In this document: one piece after another, positions 9,241 to 18,802 of the stretch
Numbering within the stretch: the first letter of the stretch is position 1
Layout: each line of letters opens with the position of its first letter
Source of the DNA: an uncultured Aquimarina sp.
GTDB taxonomy: Bacteria; Bacteroidota; Bacteroidia; Flavobacteriales; Flavobacteriaceae
Assembly: GCA_947496705.1 (NCBI GenBank)
Contig: CANMDW010000026.1
Span: 18,981 to 82,980 of the forward strand
Length of the DNA stretch: 64,000 bases
Direction: 5' to 3'
Program-made: the position numbers and the translations under genes
Notes under the pieces: model-generated
Database searches by the model: none
The model's input: the letters and a program-made list of their open reading frames with translations, nothing else
Told to the model about the DNA's origin: nothing

Positions 9241-11927
9241 TGACAGATCCATATCACATAGTAGATAATAAACTCCCAATAACTCAGAGTTACAAAGTTC
9301 TGAAAGAAGAAGGATTGGCTTTTATCCAGAAATTTAGCAGTGATACCTGGACAAATTTTAATCCAAGCGATCCCGGAGTCACTATTCTGGAACAAGTGTG
9401 TTTTGCATTGACAGAATTAGGATATTGTAACTCATTTTCTATACAGGATATTTTAACGAGACCTGATGGTAAACTACAAATAGAAAATCAGTTTTATGCG
9501 CCAGAAGAACTATTGACGACTTCACCGGTAAATAATAATGATTACATAAAATATATTATTGATGGTATTGCAGAAGTAAATAATGTAGTAATTATACCCG
9601 TTAAGACGAGTTTCTCTATTGTTAATGGGGTCTACAAAGTATATCTTTTAATTAATAAACATATCACAGACGAAAATGAGAAGAAAAAAATCTGTGAATC
9701 CGTCTTTTTTCTTTTGAATAAAAGTAGAAACCTGGGAGAACTATTTCTAATGCCCAAACCATTGCAACCAATTAAATATATAGTATCTGGAGTGCTAGAA
9801 ATAGACAAAGCATACGATCACCATAAAGTTTTGGTATGTATACAACAAAGAATTAATGAGTATATTTTTCCAAAAGTAATACAGACAGGGTATGACACAC
9901 TAAAAGAAGATCGAGTAACAACCAATGAAATTTTTAATGGACCTCAGCTTCAGAATGGTTGGATTCCTACAGCTAGTATAAAAGAGAAAAGAGATCATAT
10001 ACAGGCTACAGAGATCACCAGGTTAATACGATCTGTAGAAGGTGTAAAATCTATTACCCAATTAGGTTTTGGCAGTAAAGTACATCCAATACGAGAGGTA
10101 TCATCTCTTAAAAGTGAGATTCTTGTATTAGATATTATGCAATCTCTTGCTCAGGATGATGGATTGCAAATACAGTATAATGGGCGGTTGGTAAACCATA
10201 CAATACAATCTGATTATATTGCTAAGATCAGTAATATTCCTGAAATAAGTACCCAGATTGAATCTGTTACTTCTATACAAATAAGTCCGGAACTCCCAAA
10301 AGGGAATTATCGGGACATCAATAGTTATTACTCGATTCAAAATACATTTCCTGAGATTTTTGCAGTTGGAGCAGATGCCACCTATGCAAATGCTTCAAGT
10401 TTTAAAATTGCACAATCCAGGCAGTTAAAAGGGTACTTAACCTTATTTGATCAAGTGCTGGCTAATCAATTTTCTCAATTGGCTAATGTGAGTACCTTAT
10501 TTTCATTTAAAAATTCATTGAGCGGAGATCCTTCTGATGAAAAAATATTTTATAAAACTAAAAATGCATTCGAGAAGAACCACCTCAAGTATCCTGTCCC
10601 TTTTCTAAGTTTTTCGCCGACGTATTTTTATCAATCGCTCTACGATACGGTTCCTCACATACAACCATTACTAAAAAATAATGAAGCATTTACGTTTGGC
10701 CCTGAAATCGAATCAAAAAAGAAATTAGATAATGATAGCTGGAAAGACTACCAGAATGACCCTTATAATTCTTATATCCATGGATTAGAGGTGTTTATGG
10801 AAGATGATGAGGTAAATCTTACCAGAAGAAATAAGTTGTTGAACCACCTCCTTGCCAGACATGGAGAATCACCAATGATTATCGACGAAATTATAGAGGG
10901 AACTGTCTATTCAGGAAATGAAAATAAAGATCGGGTGATTCTTAAAAGCTTGCTTCTTCAAAATCTGGGCCTGCTTTCTTATTACAGGCAAAAAGCATAC
11001 AATTTTATCGGAGCTCAGAAGGTTGATTTGAATGTGAAAAGAACACCCGTAAACTCATCTCAAAGATTACTTGAAGGTTATAACACAGACTTCATATTTA
11101 ATACAGACCAGGTAGATGCCCAAGAACGAATACAGCAACAGGATTTTATCAATTATGCTGCGGTAGAATTAAAATTGAACCTGCTTTTTGGTTTAGAAAT
11201 TCAATACCAGGACTATTTGGTGAAAGTAGGTACCAATGAAAAGTTCAAAAAAGAATCAAATCAATGCGTATGGATGATTCAGGAACGAAAAGGATTTATT
11301 TTTTTAGAAACAAATTTGTTGATTCAGTCTGCTGATTTTGAGATTGTCATTACAGAAGACTCTCTAAACGGAGGTTTTTGGTATATCAATGAATCTTTGA
11401 GCTATACAGAAATGATTAGTATAGAGCAATGGTTTCAGGATCATACAATGGTTTCTTTATCTAATCTGGTACAAAATGACGCATTACAGATTGAAGATAC
11501 CACATATAGGCTTGTCAAAAAAGAGGACAGCAACTGGGATAAAAAATGGTTTAAATCCATAAATGGTTCAAAAAATAAGTTAGCCATTAAAGTGAAATGG
11601 GGAAATCAATTAGAAACATCTTTAGGTGACCCCATTTTTAACAATACTGTAGTATGTATATTTCCTGATTTTATTTCGCAATTCGCCACAGTAGCCTTTC
11701 AAAATAGAGTCCGGTTTTTTCTGGAAAACGAATTACCTGTACAAGTTACATCAAGATGCTATTTTATCAATAGTATCATGCTAGAAAGGCTGATTCCAGA
11801 ATTTGTCAACTGGCATAACAATCTTATATATCAAAGTGAGGAACATTTGCATGGTACGGGGTTGGTTGAAAGCGCAGGGATTTTGGCCGCCACATTATTA
11901 GAAATTAATTTGTTGAACAATGACTAA
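9240..11927 (+). CDS. Second large baseplate wedge protein (Afp12/Pvc12-like)
   Basis: 895 aa. The N-terminus has W-T-N-F-N-P-S-D-P-G-V-T-I-L-E followed by F-A-L-T-E-L-G-Y (residues about 36-62). This is the D-P-G-V-T-I-L-E motif of gp6/gp7-type wedge proteins. It also has a conserved histidine-containing A-R-H-G-E-S-P segment near residue 540. With the preceding J protein it should build the wedge ring around the spike hub. The ATG at 9240 shares its first base with the previous stop codon, and its 3' end overlaps the tape-measure gene by 8 bp. Confidence 0.85.
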   Translation: MTDPYHIVDNKLPITQSYKVLKEEGLAFIQKFSSDTWTNFNPSDPGVTILEQVCFALTELGYCNSFSIQDILTRPDGKLQIENQFYAPEELLTTSPVNNNDYIKYIIDGIAEVNNVVIIPVKTSFSIVNGVYKVYLLINKHITDENEKKKICESVFFLLNKSRNLGELFLMPKPLQPIKYIVSGVLEIDKAYDHHKVLVCIQQRINEYIFPKVIQTGYDTLKEDRVTTNEIFNGPQLQNGWIPTASIKEKRDHIQATEITRLIRSVEGVKSITQLGFGSKVHPIREVSSLKSEILVLDIMQSLAQDDGLQIQYNGRLVNHTIQSDYIAKISNIPEISTQIESVTSIQISPELPKGNYRDINSYYSIQNTFPEIFAVGADATYANASSFKIAQSRQLKGYLTLFDQVLANQFSQLANVSTLFSFKNSLSGDPSDEKIFYKTKNAFEKNHLKYPVPFLSFSPTYFYQSLYDTVPHIQPLLKNNEAFTFGPEIESKKKLDNDSWKDYQNDPYNSYIHGLEVFMEDDEVNLTRRNKLLNHLLARHGESPMIIDEIIEGTVYSGNENKDRVILKSLLLQNLGLLSYYRQKAYNFIGAQKVDLNVKRTPVNSSQRLLEGYNTDFIFNTDQVDAQERIQQQDFINYAAVELKLNLLFGLEIQYQDYLVKVGTNEKFKKESNQCVWMIQERKGFIFLETNLLIQSADFEIVITEDSLNGGFWYINESLSYTEMISIEQWFQDHTMVSLSNLVQNDALQIEDTTYRLVKKEDSNWDKKWFKSINGSKNKLAIKVKWGNQLETSLGDPIFNNTVVCIFPDFISQFATVAFQNRVRFFLENELPVQVTSRCYFINSIMLERLIPEFVNWHNNLIYQSEEHLHGTGLVESAGILAATLLEINLLNND

Positions 11928-14900
11928 AACCGTTAATCATATCATATCAAGATTTAGATGGAACACCTCTTTTGACGAAAAAGAGAGGGTTTATGAGCTT
12001 CAGGAAAGTATAAGTTTTTGGAGTCGAAATCATATGCCCAGAGAAATCAATACTGTTTTTGATCAAATATGTTCAAGTGGGCAGACGCTAAGAATTCAAT
12101 CTATCGAATTAGACCTGGGAATTATAGATTTCCATAACCTGTATAATGAGCTATCCAGTAAACTAAGTCAAAAGCTTAGAGAAACCTTGATGAACCTGAT
12201 CCTGTACCCTGGTAAAGGAGGGCAACAGATAAAAATCCTACATGAGGACATGTCGTCTATTGATATGTTAAGGACTTTTTTATTACAAGGGGTTATACCC
12301 TGGAGCCATACTGCGATCAATGGGTCGGTACATCAAATATTGGCGATGCAACTTCGGGATAACCAAAAAAAAGTAATCGCTGTGATTCGTGAGATAGGAG
12401 TCAATGAATATGTGAGAAGACGAATTGCCTGGCAAGTACGTGATGATAATATGTTTAAGATCATAGAGGGGTTAGCACCTAATAACCATTCTCAAATTGT
12501 TGATTTTTCTAATGAATTTATAAAAATTCAACATAAAGAAACCCTAGTACAAACAGCAGGCTCAGATTTTAAGAAGAATGTATGGTTTTGGGTGCTTAAT
12601 CACTTGCTTACCGAACGAGGTACCCTATTTAACAAAATAGCCTTTGTAAGAAGTACAATACTGCAAATGGCGAATCACTATAATGTTGACTACCATGAAC
12701 TTTTTGGATTAATAGAACAGGTGATCGATACGATTACTGAAGATTCTCATATGAATAATGAGTTTATAGTAGTTTTAAAAACATTGTCACTAGAACATAA
12801 ATCTGCACCTCATATAGCAACTAAAAGAAATAAGGATACGATAGATTTTTGGTCTGCTTTGGAACGATATTTTTTACACCCTTCTTTGCGCAAAAAAGCG
12901 TCTAAAAAAACAGAATTTAATGAGTTGATTATTAGCCTTGCCAAACAAGATAAAAAGAGGCTTGAAACTATGATACTGTCTTTGTATGGCGGCAATGTAG
13001 ATAGGTGGTTAAATACAATTGAAGATGTAACAGATACTGCCCTGGAAATCATATATAGTTCGCTACTGTCAAGTAGCTCACATATACTTATAACAGTAAT
13101 CCAGTTTTTAGATCAATCAGGATTGAAGAAAGTGTTCAAAACAGATCAAAAAACAGTGCGACAGATAGCGTTGAGTTTTGCATTGACTCATAGAAAATTG
13201 TCATTCGATACTAAAACTATTCTACAGTACTATATTACAGCATTAAGTGAAAAGAGCAAAGAATCCAGAGAAACCGTTTTGGGTAGATTAGCGAATCTGG
13301 AAATTCTATCTTCGGTGAAGAGACTATCTTCAATTACTATGTATAATAATCTTAACACTATTATTAGTAATGAACTAGCTGTAAAAAATGCTCTCTTTTC
13401 TGAAGAAAAATTCAATACTATACTTGATAAATTGATGATAGCTATCGAAAAGAAAAAAAATCAACAACAGAGCTTCATTGAATTACAAAAGTCTTTTCTG
13501 AAATGGATTCGCTTACTACCAGTTAATGTATTGGATTTGTTAACCTTATATCCCAATAAAAAGCAGTTGATTACATATATTCCATTGTTATTAGATGAGT
13601 ATGACGCTGAGGTATTGATAGAAAATTCAAAAAAAGAATCTAGTAGTGTTCTCTTAGCTTTTAGAGATAGTATCCATAGTAGTAAAGTAGAAAAAGGCAA
13701 TACAAAGGTTATAATGACACTAGAAGGTATTTTGATGACTTTAGGGTTACAAATTAGTATAGGCCATCCGATATCTAATAAACGAAACTTCTTAGAATTA
13801 TTGATAGAAGCTTTAGCTAAAAAGATCAGTCAAAGTGATTTTCCAGACTTTATTTTATGTATACAAGAAGTTTTGCAACATAAAAAAATCAAATCATTAG
13901 GGTTTTCAGAAGCATTTTTAGAGAAACTACAAGTACGTTTTAAGAAAAAGAAAAGGTTGTTTGGGGTAGCATTAATAACCCAAATCATCGAAACCAGGAC
14001 AGATGGTCAGAGAGATATTGCGAAAATTTTAGCCACAGAACTTCATGCAAAAAAAATAAATAACAAAGAATTTTTGGATAAAAAAAATACAATTCTAAAG
14101 TATTTACTACCTAAAGGAGAAACCTTAAAGCAAGATCTGATAACAGAATACACAAAAAAGATAGCACAAAAACTAAAGAATAGTATAGCAAAAGAAATCT
14201 ATCAGGAGCTGGAGATAATCTATTGGAGATGTATAGCCGATTTTAGTTGTTATAATGGAGATATTGACCGATTTAAAAAGGTATTTGCAAGAGCTGTTTT
14301 GTATCGATTTTCAGTAGTAAAAGAAGGTGAAACATGTATACATATAGAAAAACCATTGATCACCCCAACTGCCAAAGAAAAGCATATATATCCAATAAAA
14401 AATGGAATAAAAATCCCAATACTGCAAAAAGAGGCATTAATAATCCAAAACGATTCTTTTAAGACTGTTCTGACTGCATCACAAGAACCATCTAACGATA
14501 TACAGCAGTGCGCAGATAAAAATAAAACAGAAGAACTATGTTATCATATATTGATGCACCATGAGATCCCTTCGTGGTTTGCACATCAAAAAGGATCGAC
14601 ACCAAATCAGGTATTACATGAAATAATACAGCATTATCCATTAGTACTTTTTAAGGTAATAAAGGACAAGGTAATTTGTGAAGCTGGCATACACAGGATT
14701 TGTCACAAAATAGAACTATCAACCATTATAATTTCTATTGGAAAATTATATCCGATACGACAAAAACAATTAGATGTTTTAGAAAAATTTCATATCGCGT
14801 TGGCATCAATTTCTTTGAGTGGTATTTCGGCAAGAGCGGTTCAGCATATCTTATTTCAGAAAATAGTTAAAGCATGGGCCACAGATAACTGGAGAATGGT

Positions 14901-15642
14901 ATCTCCAGAGTATATTTGGAATGAGTTACTGTGGGAGATTTGTTCAAAAACCAGTGTATCAAAACAAGAATTTTTTGAAGCGCTGTATCCTATTAGAATA
15001 TTACTTCCTGCAACACTACAAATCTCTTATGATATCACGACAAACATAGATAAAGGATCAACTACACAGAAAGAAAAATTACCAGAAGTACTACTAAAAA
15101 AAGTAAAGAATTCTAATGAAGAAGTTTTTGACCTAAAAGAAGGAATAGCTATAAAAAATGCAGGGTTGGTATTGTTGAGCACCTATATCCTGATGCTTTT
15201 TGAGCGCCTGGACATCATAAGAGATAACGATTTTAAAAATGAAGACAGCCGTTTAGATGCGGTGCATTATTTACAATATCTGGTTACCGGATTCAGCAGT
15301 ACAGAAGAGTCCTTTTTACCTCTAAATAAAATACTATGTGGTTTACCGGTTACCCATCCGGTTAAAGATGGAGTGCAGATATCTGAAGCGCATAAAGAAT
15401 TAATTAATGGGATGATTAATGCAGCTACAGGGTATTGGTCGGCTATAGGTACATGTTCTATTGATGGTTTTAGAGGAAATTGGTTGGTACGGGATGGTGT
15501 ATTAACAGAAGAAGAAGACAGGTGGCAACTTACCGTAGAAAAGAGAAGCTACGATGTGTTGATCCATCAATCTCCTTTCTCATTTTCTATAATCAAACTA
15601 CCATGGATGGATAAACCATTGTATGTCACATGGCCTTATTAA
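11920..15642 (+). CDS. Contractile injection system tape-measure protein (CIS_TMP, Pvc14/Afp14-like)
   Basis: 1240 aa. The first 100 residues show the eCIS tape-measure N-terminal hallmark: H-I-I-S-R-F-R-W, E-L-Q-E-S-I-S, H-M-P-R-E-I-N-T-V-F-D, then R-I-Q-S-I-E-L-D-L-G-I-I. The middle is long, helical and Lys/Glu-rich. The C-terminal part has N-A-G-L-V-L-L-S-T-Y-I-L-M-L-F (about residue 1090), G-L-P-V-T-H-P-V and a closing W-L-V-R-D-G-V-L with I-I-K-L-P-W-M near the end, all typical of this family. It sets the length of the tube. It overlaps the wedge gene before it by 8 bp, and a 254-bp gap follows. Confidence 0.92.
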   Translation: MTKTVNHIISRFRWNTSFDEKERVYELQESISFWSRNHMPREINTVFDQICSSGQTLRIQSIELDLGIIDFHNLYNELSSKLSQKLRETLMNLILYPGKGGQQIKILHEDMSSIDMLRTFLLQGVIPWSHTAINGSVHQILAMQLRDNQKKVIAVIREIGVNEYVRRRIAWQVRDDNMFKIIEGLAPNNHSQIVDFSNEFIKIQHKETLVQTAGSDFKKNVWFWVLNHLLTERGTLFNKIAFVRSTILQMANHYNVDYHELFGLIEQVIDTITEDSHMNNEFIVVLKTLSLEHKSAPHIATKRNKDTIDFWSALERYFLHPSLRKKASKKTEFNELIISLAKQDKKRLETMILSLYGGNVDRWLNTIEDVTDTALEIIYSSLLSSSSHILITVIQFLDQSGLKKVFKTDQKTVRQIALSFALTHRKLSFDTKTILQYYITALSEKSKESRETVLGRLANLEILSSVKRLSSITMYNNLNTIISNELAVKNALFSEEKFNTILDKLMIAIEKKKNQQQSFIELQKSFLKWIRLLPVNVLDLLTLYPNKKQLITYIPLLLDEYDAEVLIENSKKESSSVLLAFRDSIHSSKVEKGNTKVIMTLEGILMTLGLQISIGHPISNKRNFLELLIEALAKKISQSDFPDFILCIQEVLQHKKIKSLGFSEAFLEKLQVRFKKKKRLFGVALITQIIETRTDGQRDIAKILATELHAKKINNKEFLDKKNTILKYLLPKGETLKQDLITEYTKKIAQKLKNSIAKEIYQELEIIYWRCIADFSCYNGDIDRFKKVFARAVLYRFSVVKEGETCIHIEKPLITPTAKEKHIYPIKNGIKIPILQKEALIIQNDSFKTVLTASQEPSNDIQQCADKNKTEELCYHILMHHEIPSWFAHQKGSTPNQVLHEIIQHYPLVLFKVIKDKVICEAGIHRICHKIELSTIIISIGKLYPIRQKQLDVLEKFHIALASISLSGISARAVQHILFQKIVKAWATDNWRMVSPEYIWNELLWEICSKTSVSKQEFFEALYPIRILLPATLQISYDITTNIDKGSTTQKEKLPEVLLKKVKNSNEEVFDLKEGIAIKNAGLVLLSTYILMLFERLDIIRDNDFKNEDSRLDAVHYLQYLVTGFSSTEESFLPLNKILCGLPVTHPVKDGVQISEAHKELINGMINAATGYWSAIGTCSIDGFRGNWLVRDGVLTEEEDRWQLTVEKRSYDVLIHQSPFSFSIIKLPWMDKPLYVTWPY

Positions 15643-15896
15643 ATGAATTATGAACAGAACATATAGTATAGATAATTAAAAACATTTAAACAGATGAAAT
15701 TGATGAATGCAACTATAAAAATAGACAGTAGTTAGACTGATGGTAAGAATTTTATTTCATGCTTGTATATCTCTAATGTATACTGCAATGAAGGTTTGCC
15801 ATATTACCCTTAAGGGAGTACTACCAACTGATTAGGGAACATTGTTTCAAAATTCAATTGGTATATCATACAAATAATAATCTAAAATCATTTTTT
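15643..15896 (+). promoter_or_regulatory. Intergenic gap in the eCIS operon, with a CCCTTAAGGG palindrome
   Basis: Longest gap inside the eCIS gene set (254 bp). It contains a perfect 10-bp palindrome, CCCTTAAGGG at 15807-15816, flanked by TA on the left and AGTA on the right. I see no convincing reading frame (only very short ones) and no clear terminator with a T run. A secondary promoter for the coiled-coil/ATPase/cargo half of the locus is a reasonable guess, not shown. Confidence 0.35.
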
Positions 15897-17855
15897 ATGA
15901 ATTCTTACAATGAAAATCTACATTCCAGTATCATTACATCTTTGAATGAGCAGGAATTGGAGTTAAAAAAGATAGGAGCAAAACTTGACGCTTCTAAGTT
16001 CTCTTTGTATTATGCAGAGGGAGCCAAAATCAATGCTGCAGAAAAGCTGGAAACAGCAAATAAAGAGTACGTGTTTCAGCAACAAGTAAAGAATCAGGCT
16101 GTAGAAAACAGCAATATTTCGACGAATCTTTTAGCTTCTGCCGATCAAGGTAAATCGTATGTTACACAGACAGTAACCAACACATCAGTTGCTGCCGCAA
16201 ATGTGCAGGTAGCTGCTAATGCCATTTTACGTTTGGCTAGTGATGTAGGAAGCATTTTTAGCATCGTTAATGCCGCAGACTTTGGTAGTGAAATCTACGA
16301 TCAAAGTAACGAAGCATACCAATTAATGAATCAAACGGCATATGTGGCAGAGAAAACCTCGCAACATAGTATGGAAGCTTCTACATTGATTGCAGAAGTA
16401 TCTGCGACAACAATTGCAGATAAAGCAAAAGTAACCAATACTTCTGTTCAGGATTTGCTCAAAGTAGTGAATACAGAATTTGATAAAACTGCTACTACGG
16501 TCGCCACAGATAATACGGCTTTGGCTACCGCTAGCAAAATAGAGAAAAAAGCAGAAGGCGTTTTAGAGGATGTGAATGTAGAATATTATGCCACACACTC
16601 TGCATATCAATTAAACAATAAGGAATTGAATCTTGATCTTGCCGTAAAAGTCGATAGTAATACCGAGTATACCGTTTCTTTCGATTATTATAAAAGTCCT
16701 TTCCCTAAGCCAGGTACCGAAAAATCAGGCTATCCGGTAAAGAACTACTATATCATGCTGGTAAAAGATAATAAGAAATCTACCTTTTCTATCAATAATG
16801 CAGAAGGTATCCTAAGTACAGGTAAAAAAGATCAGTATATAGAGATTGCATCTACACCTAAACTACTAGGGCAACACAAAGTAGAGAAAAGTATATCGAT
16901 GTCCGAGTTACGGGACTCAAACGGAGATGAGATGGAGTTAGGTAAGGCATATACTGTTTTTGTATTGACAGTATTTACCAATGATTATAAAAAATTGATC
17001 AATACTTTTGATGATTACTTATCCGCTCCTTCTGCAACATTTACATTAGCAAATACATTGAGTAGTCCTAAACCAGATGCAATTGTTGTTACCAGAGAGA
17101 AAGGACATCTACAAAAACTAAGTTTTCATCTAGAGGAAAACAAAAACTATAATGAGGTAGCATATCGATGTATGTTTCTTCCTGATAACAAAGATTTGAT
17201 AACAGGGCTTCTTACCGAAAAAGGGCTTAGATCTATAGAAAATGAAGTAGAAGAAAAAGAACATATTGCAGATAAATTTGATCCTGTTATTGCAGAACAA
17301 GAGGCAGTACTTAATTCTTTGCGGGTTGCCTATACTGCATTGAAAGAAGAAGAAGAAGAAAATCAGAAGGCGCAAAATACGGTTACAGATCCCAAGGAAA
17401 AACAAAAACTGGTCGCAGAAGGAAAAAGGATAGAAAAAGAAATAAAAAAGACTAGTAATGACATCAGTACTGCAACAGATAAATTAGAGAAAGCTAAAAA
17501 TGACAGAAAAGCAGCGATTGATAGTATGGAGCCTGTAAAACAAATCAAACCGGGATTCTTCTTTGATCTAAAAATAGCCGAACTCATAACCGCTGCTAAT
17601 TATACAGTAGCCAAGAAAACTGAGAAAATTGTAAATGATAAATTGATTATTGATGGAGAGATGCACATAGAACCAGAAACCACAGACAATTTTGGCAATC
17701 GATTGATTGATGGAAATCTGTACATCCCGGTTGTAGTATCTGTTTTCTCTGGAAATGAAGAAAATAAGGATCAGTTCACGAATGCACTTTCGAACTTTGA
17801 AAAAACAAAATCCTTTACCTATCAAATAAAAGAAGCAATAACAACTAAAGCATAA
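15897..17855 (+). CDS. Coiled-coil eCIS-associated protein of unknown function (652 aa)
   Basis: Start chosen at ATG 15897; an earlier in-frame TTG at 15858 is less likely. Residues 1-220 are Ala/Thr/Asn-rich and helical (V-T-Q-T-V-T-N-T-S-V-A-A-A-N-V-Q-V-A-A-N-A), like a long trimeric or filamentous coiled coil. Residues about 240-420 look like a beta-rich domain (Y-T-V-S-F-D-Y-Y-K-S-P-F-P). Residues about 460-560 are again coiled coil with a Glu run encoded by GAA repeats, and the C-terminus returns to beta-type sequence. No domain is recognised. The next gene is 4 bp away and of similar composition. Its place between tape-measure and ATPase genes is where fibre, plug or scaffold proteins sit in related loci. 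Confidence 0.7.
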   Translation: MNSYNENLHSSIITSLNEQELELKKIGAKLDASKFSLYYAEGAKINAAEKLETANKEYVFQQQVKNQAVENSNISTNLLASADQGKSYVTQTVTNTSVAAANVQVAANAILRLASDVGSIFSIVNAADFGSEIYDQSNEAYQLMNQTAYVAEKTSQHSMEASTLIAEVSATTIADKAKVTNTSVQDLLKVVNTEFDKTATTVATDNTALATASKIEKKAEGVLEDVNVEYYATHSAYQLNNKELNLDLAVKVDSNTEYTVSFDYYKSPFPKPGTEKSGYPVKNYYIMLVKDNKKSTFSINNAEGILSTGKKDQYIEIASTPKLLGQHKVEKSISMSELRDSNGDEMELGKAYTVFVLTVFTNDYKKLINTFDDYLSAPSATFTLANTLSSPKPDAIVVTREKGHLQKLSFHLEENKNYNEVAYRCMFLPDNKDLITGLLTEKGLRSIENEVEEKEHIADKFDPVIAEQEAVLNSLRVAYTALKEEEEENQKAQNTVTDPKEKQKLVAEGKRIEKEIKKTSNDISTATDKLEKAKNDRKAAIDSMEPVKQIKPGFFFDLKIAELITAANYTVAKKTEKIVNDKLIIDGEMHIEPETTDNFGNRLIDGNLYIPVVVSVFSGNEENKDQFTNALSNFEKTKSFTYQIKEAITTKA

Positions 17856-17859
17856 AAAG

Positions 17860-18675
17860 ATGAGTACATCAGACATAAACGTTCTTTCCCAAAATAAATA
17901 TGGGATCACAGAAAAAAAGAAATCAGAATTAGACATGTTATCCATCAAAGTTTTGAATGCTCAAAACGATGTAGAACAGTTTGAAGCCATTGTGAATTCC
18001 CTCACAGAGAAATCACAAAAGATCAAAGAAAGTTTAGCACTAACCGATAAAAACAGGGCACAGGCATTAAGTAATAGAGATTTGATAGATACAGTGGTAC
18101 AAAATGCCCTGGATTTAAAAAATAATTCGGATATCACATTCAATGAGGTAGTCGCTTCTGATACCAAAATTAAGCAAGTGGCCAAGGATATCAAAGAAGT
18201 GATTGATAAACTAATATATACAGCAGAAGTAATTAATAAATTGTCCAATTTGGTGATCAGAAAAAAGGCATTAAATCCTTTGATTTCTGATGAGTTGGTA
18301 ACGATGATTACCACAGCGGGTAAGGGTGCGAATAATGCGGTTGCTGTTACTTTGGTAGCGCTCAATTCTGTTTTCACCTCGCAGGCTACTACTTTAGAAT
18401 CAGAAGCAGCGCTCACATTAGAATGCATGCAATCCAGCAAATTGTATGAAGTCTTGACAGGAACAGAAAAAAATGATAAAAGCAAAAGCCTAAAATATTT
18501 ACTCTATGAAGCCTATAAAAACTCGGAGATTGCCTATAAAAATACGCAAAATGCGAGTACAGATACTGCTAAACAGCTAAATAATGCTACAGCAGATCTT
18601 GAAAAAGCCAAAATACGATTGAGCTCTCTTCGGTCTGGTCTGGCAGCGGCAAATGCAGCAGCATTAGCTTCTTGA
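17860..18675 (+). CDS. Second coiled-coil eCIS-associated protein (271 aa)
   Basis: Starts 4 bp after the preceding gene and is clearly co-transcribed with it. It is almost wholly helical: an N-terminal heptad-rich region (residues 20-70), a middle section with V-I-N-K-L-S-N-L-V-I-R and an Ala/Thr-rich stretch, and a C-terminal coiled coil ending in G-L-A-A-A-N-A-A-A-L-A-S. The middle can be lined up loosely with the I-L-R-L-A-S-D-V-G region of the 652-aa protein, so the pair may be paralogues with and without the beta domains. Function unknown; a structural or scaffolding role is inferred from context only. Confidence 0.68.
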   Translation: MSTSDINVLSQNKYGITEKKKSELDMLSIKVLNAQNDVEQFEAIVNSLTEKSQKIKESLALTDKNRAQALSNRDLIDTVVQNALDLKNNSDITFNEVVASDTKIKQVAKDIKEVIDKLIYTAEVINKLSNLVIRKKALNPLISDELVTMITTAGKGANNAVAVTLVALNSVFTSQATTLESEAALTLECMQSSKLYEVLTGTEKNDKSKSLKYLLYEAYKNSEIAYKNTQNASTDTAKQLNNATADLEKAKIRLSSLRSGLAAANAAALAS

Positions 18676-18698
18676 TATTTATGGTGTGAATGTATAGA

Positions 18699-18734
18699 CC
18701 TACTATTTTCATAGTAATTATGCAAAATAGTAGG
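18699..18734 (+). terminator. Perfect 11-bp inverted repeat after the coiled-coil genes
   Basis: CCTACTATTTT at 18699-18709 pairs perfectly with AAAATAGTAGG at 18724-18734 across a 14-nt loop, 24 bp after the stop of the 271-aa gene. The downstream side (AACATACTTTTACTTC) is only weakly T-rich. It could be a terminator, a partial read-through signal that lowers ATPase/cargo expression, or an mRNA-stabilising hairpin. Confidence 0.5.
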
Positions 18735-18802
18735 AACATACTTTTACTTCATCATATAGACCATATAATCAATGGATTAATCTCATATAAAAACCAGAAT
18801 TT

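Noticed and set aside
15858..17855. Calling the 652-aa coiled-coil protein a tail fibre (Afp13)
   Set aside because: No adenovirus-type or phage fibre motif is visible; only position and coiled-coil content support it.
17130..17948. Minus-strand frames opposite the coiled-coil genes, rich in Phe and Cys
   Set aside because: They mirror Glu/Lys-rich codons of the real genes on the + strand and have no family features.
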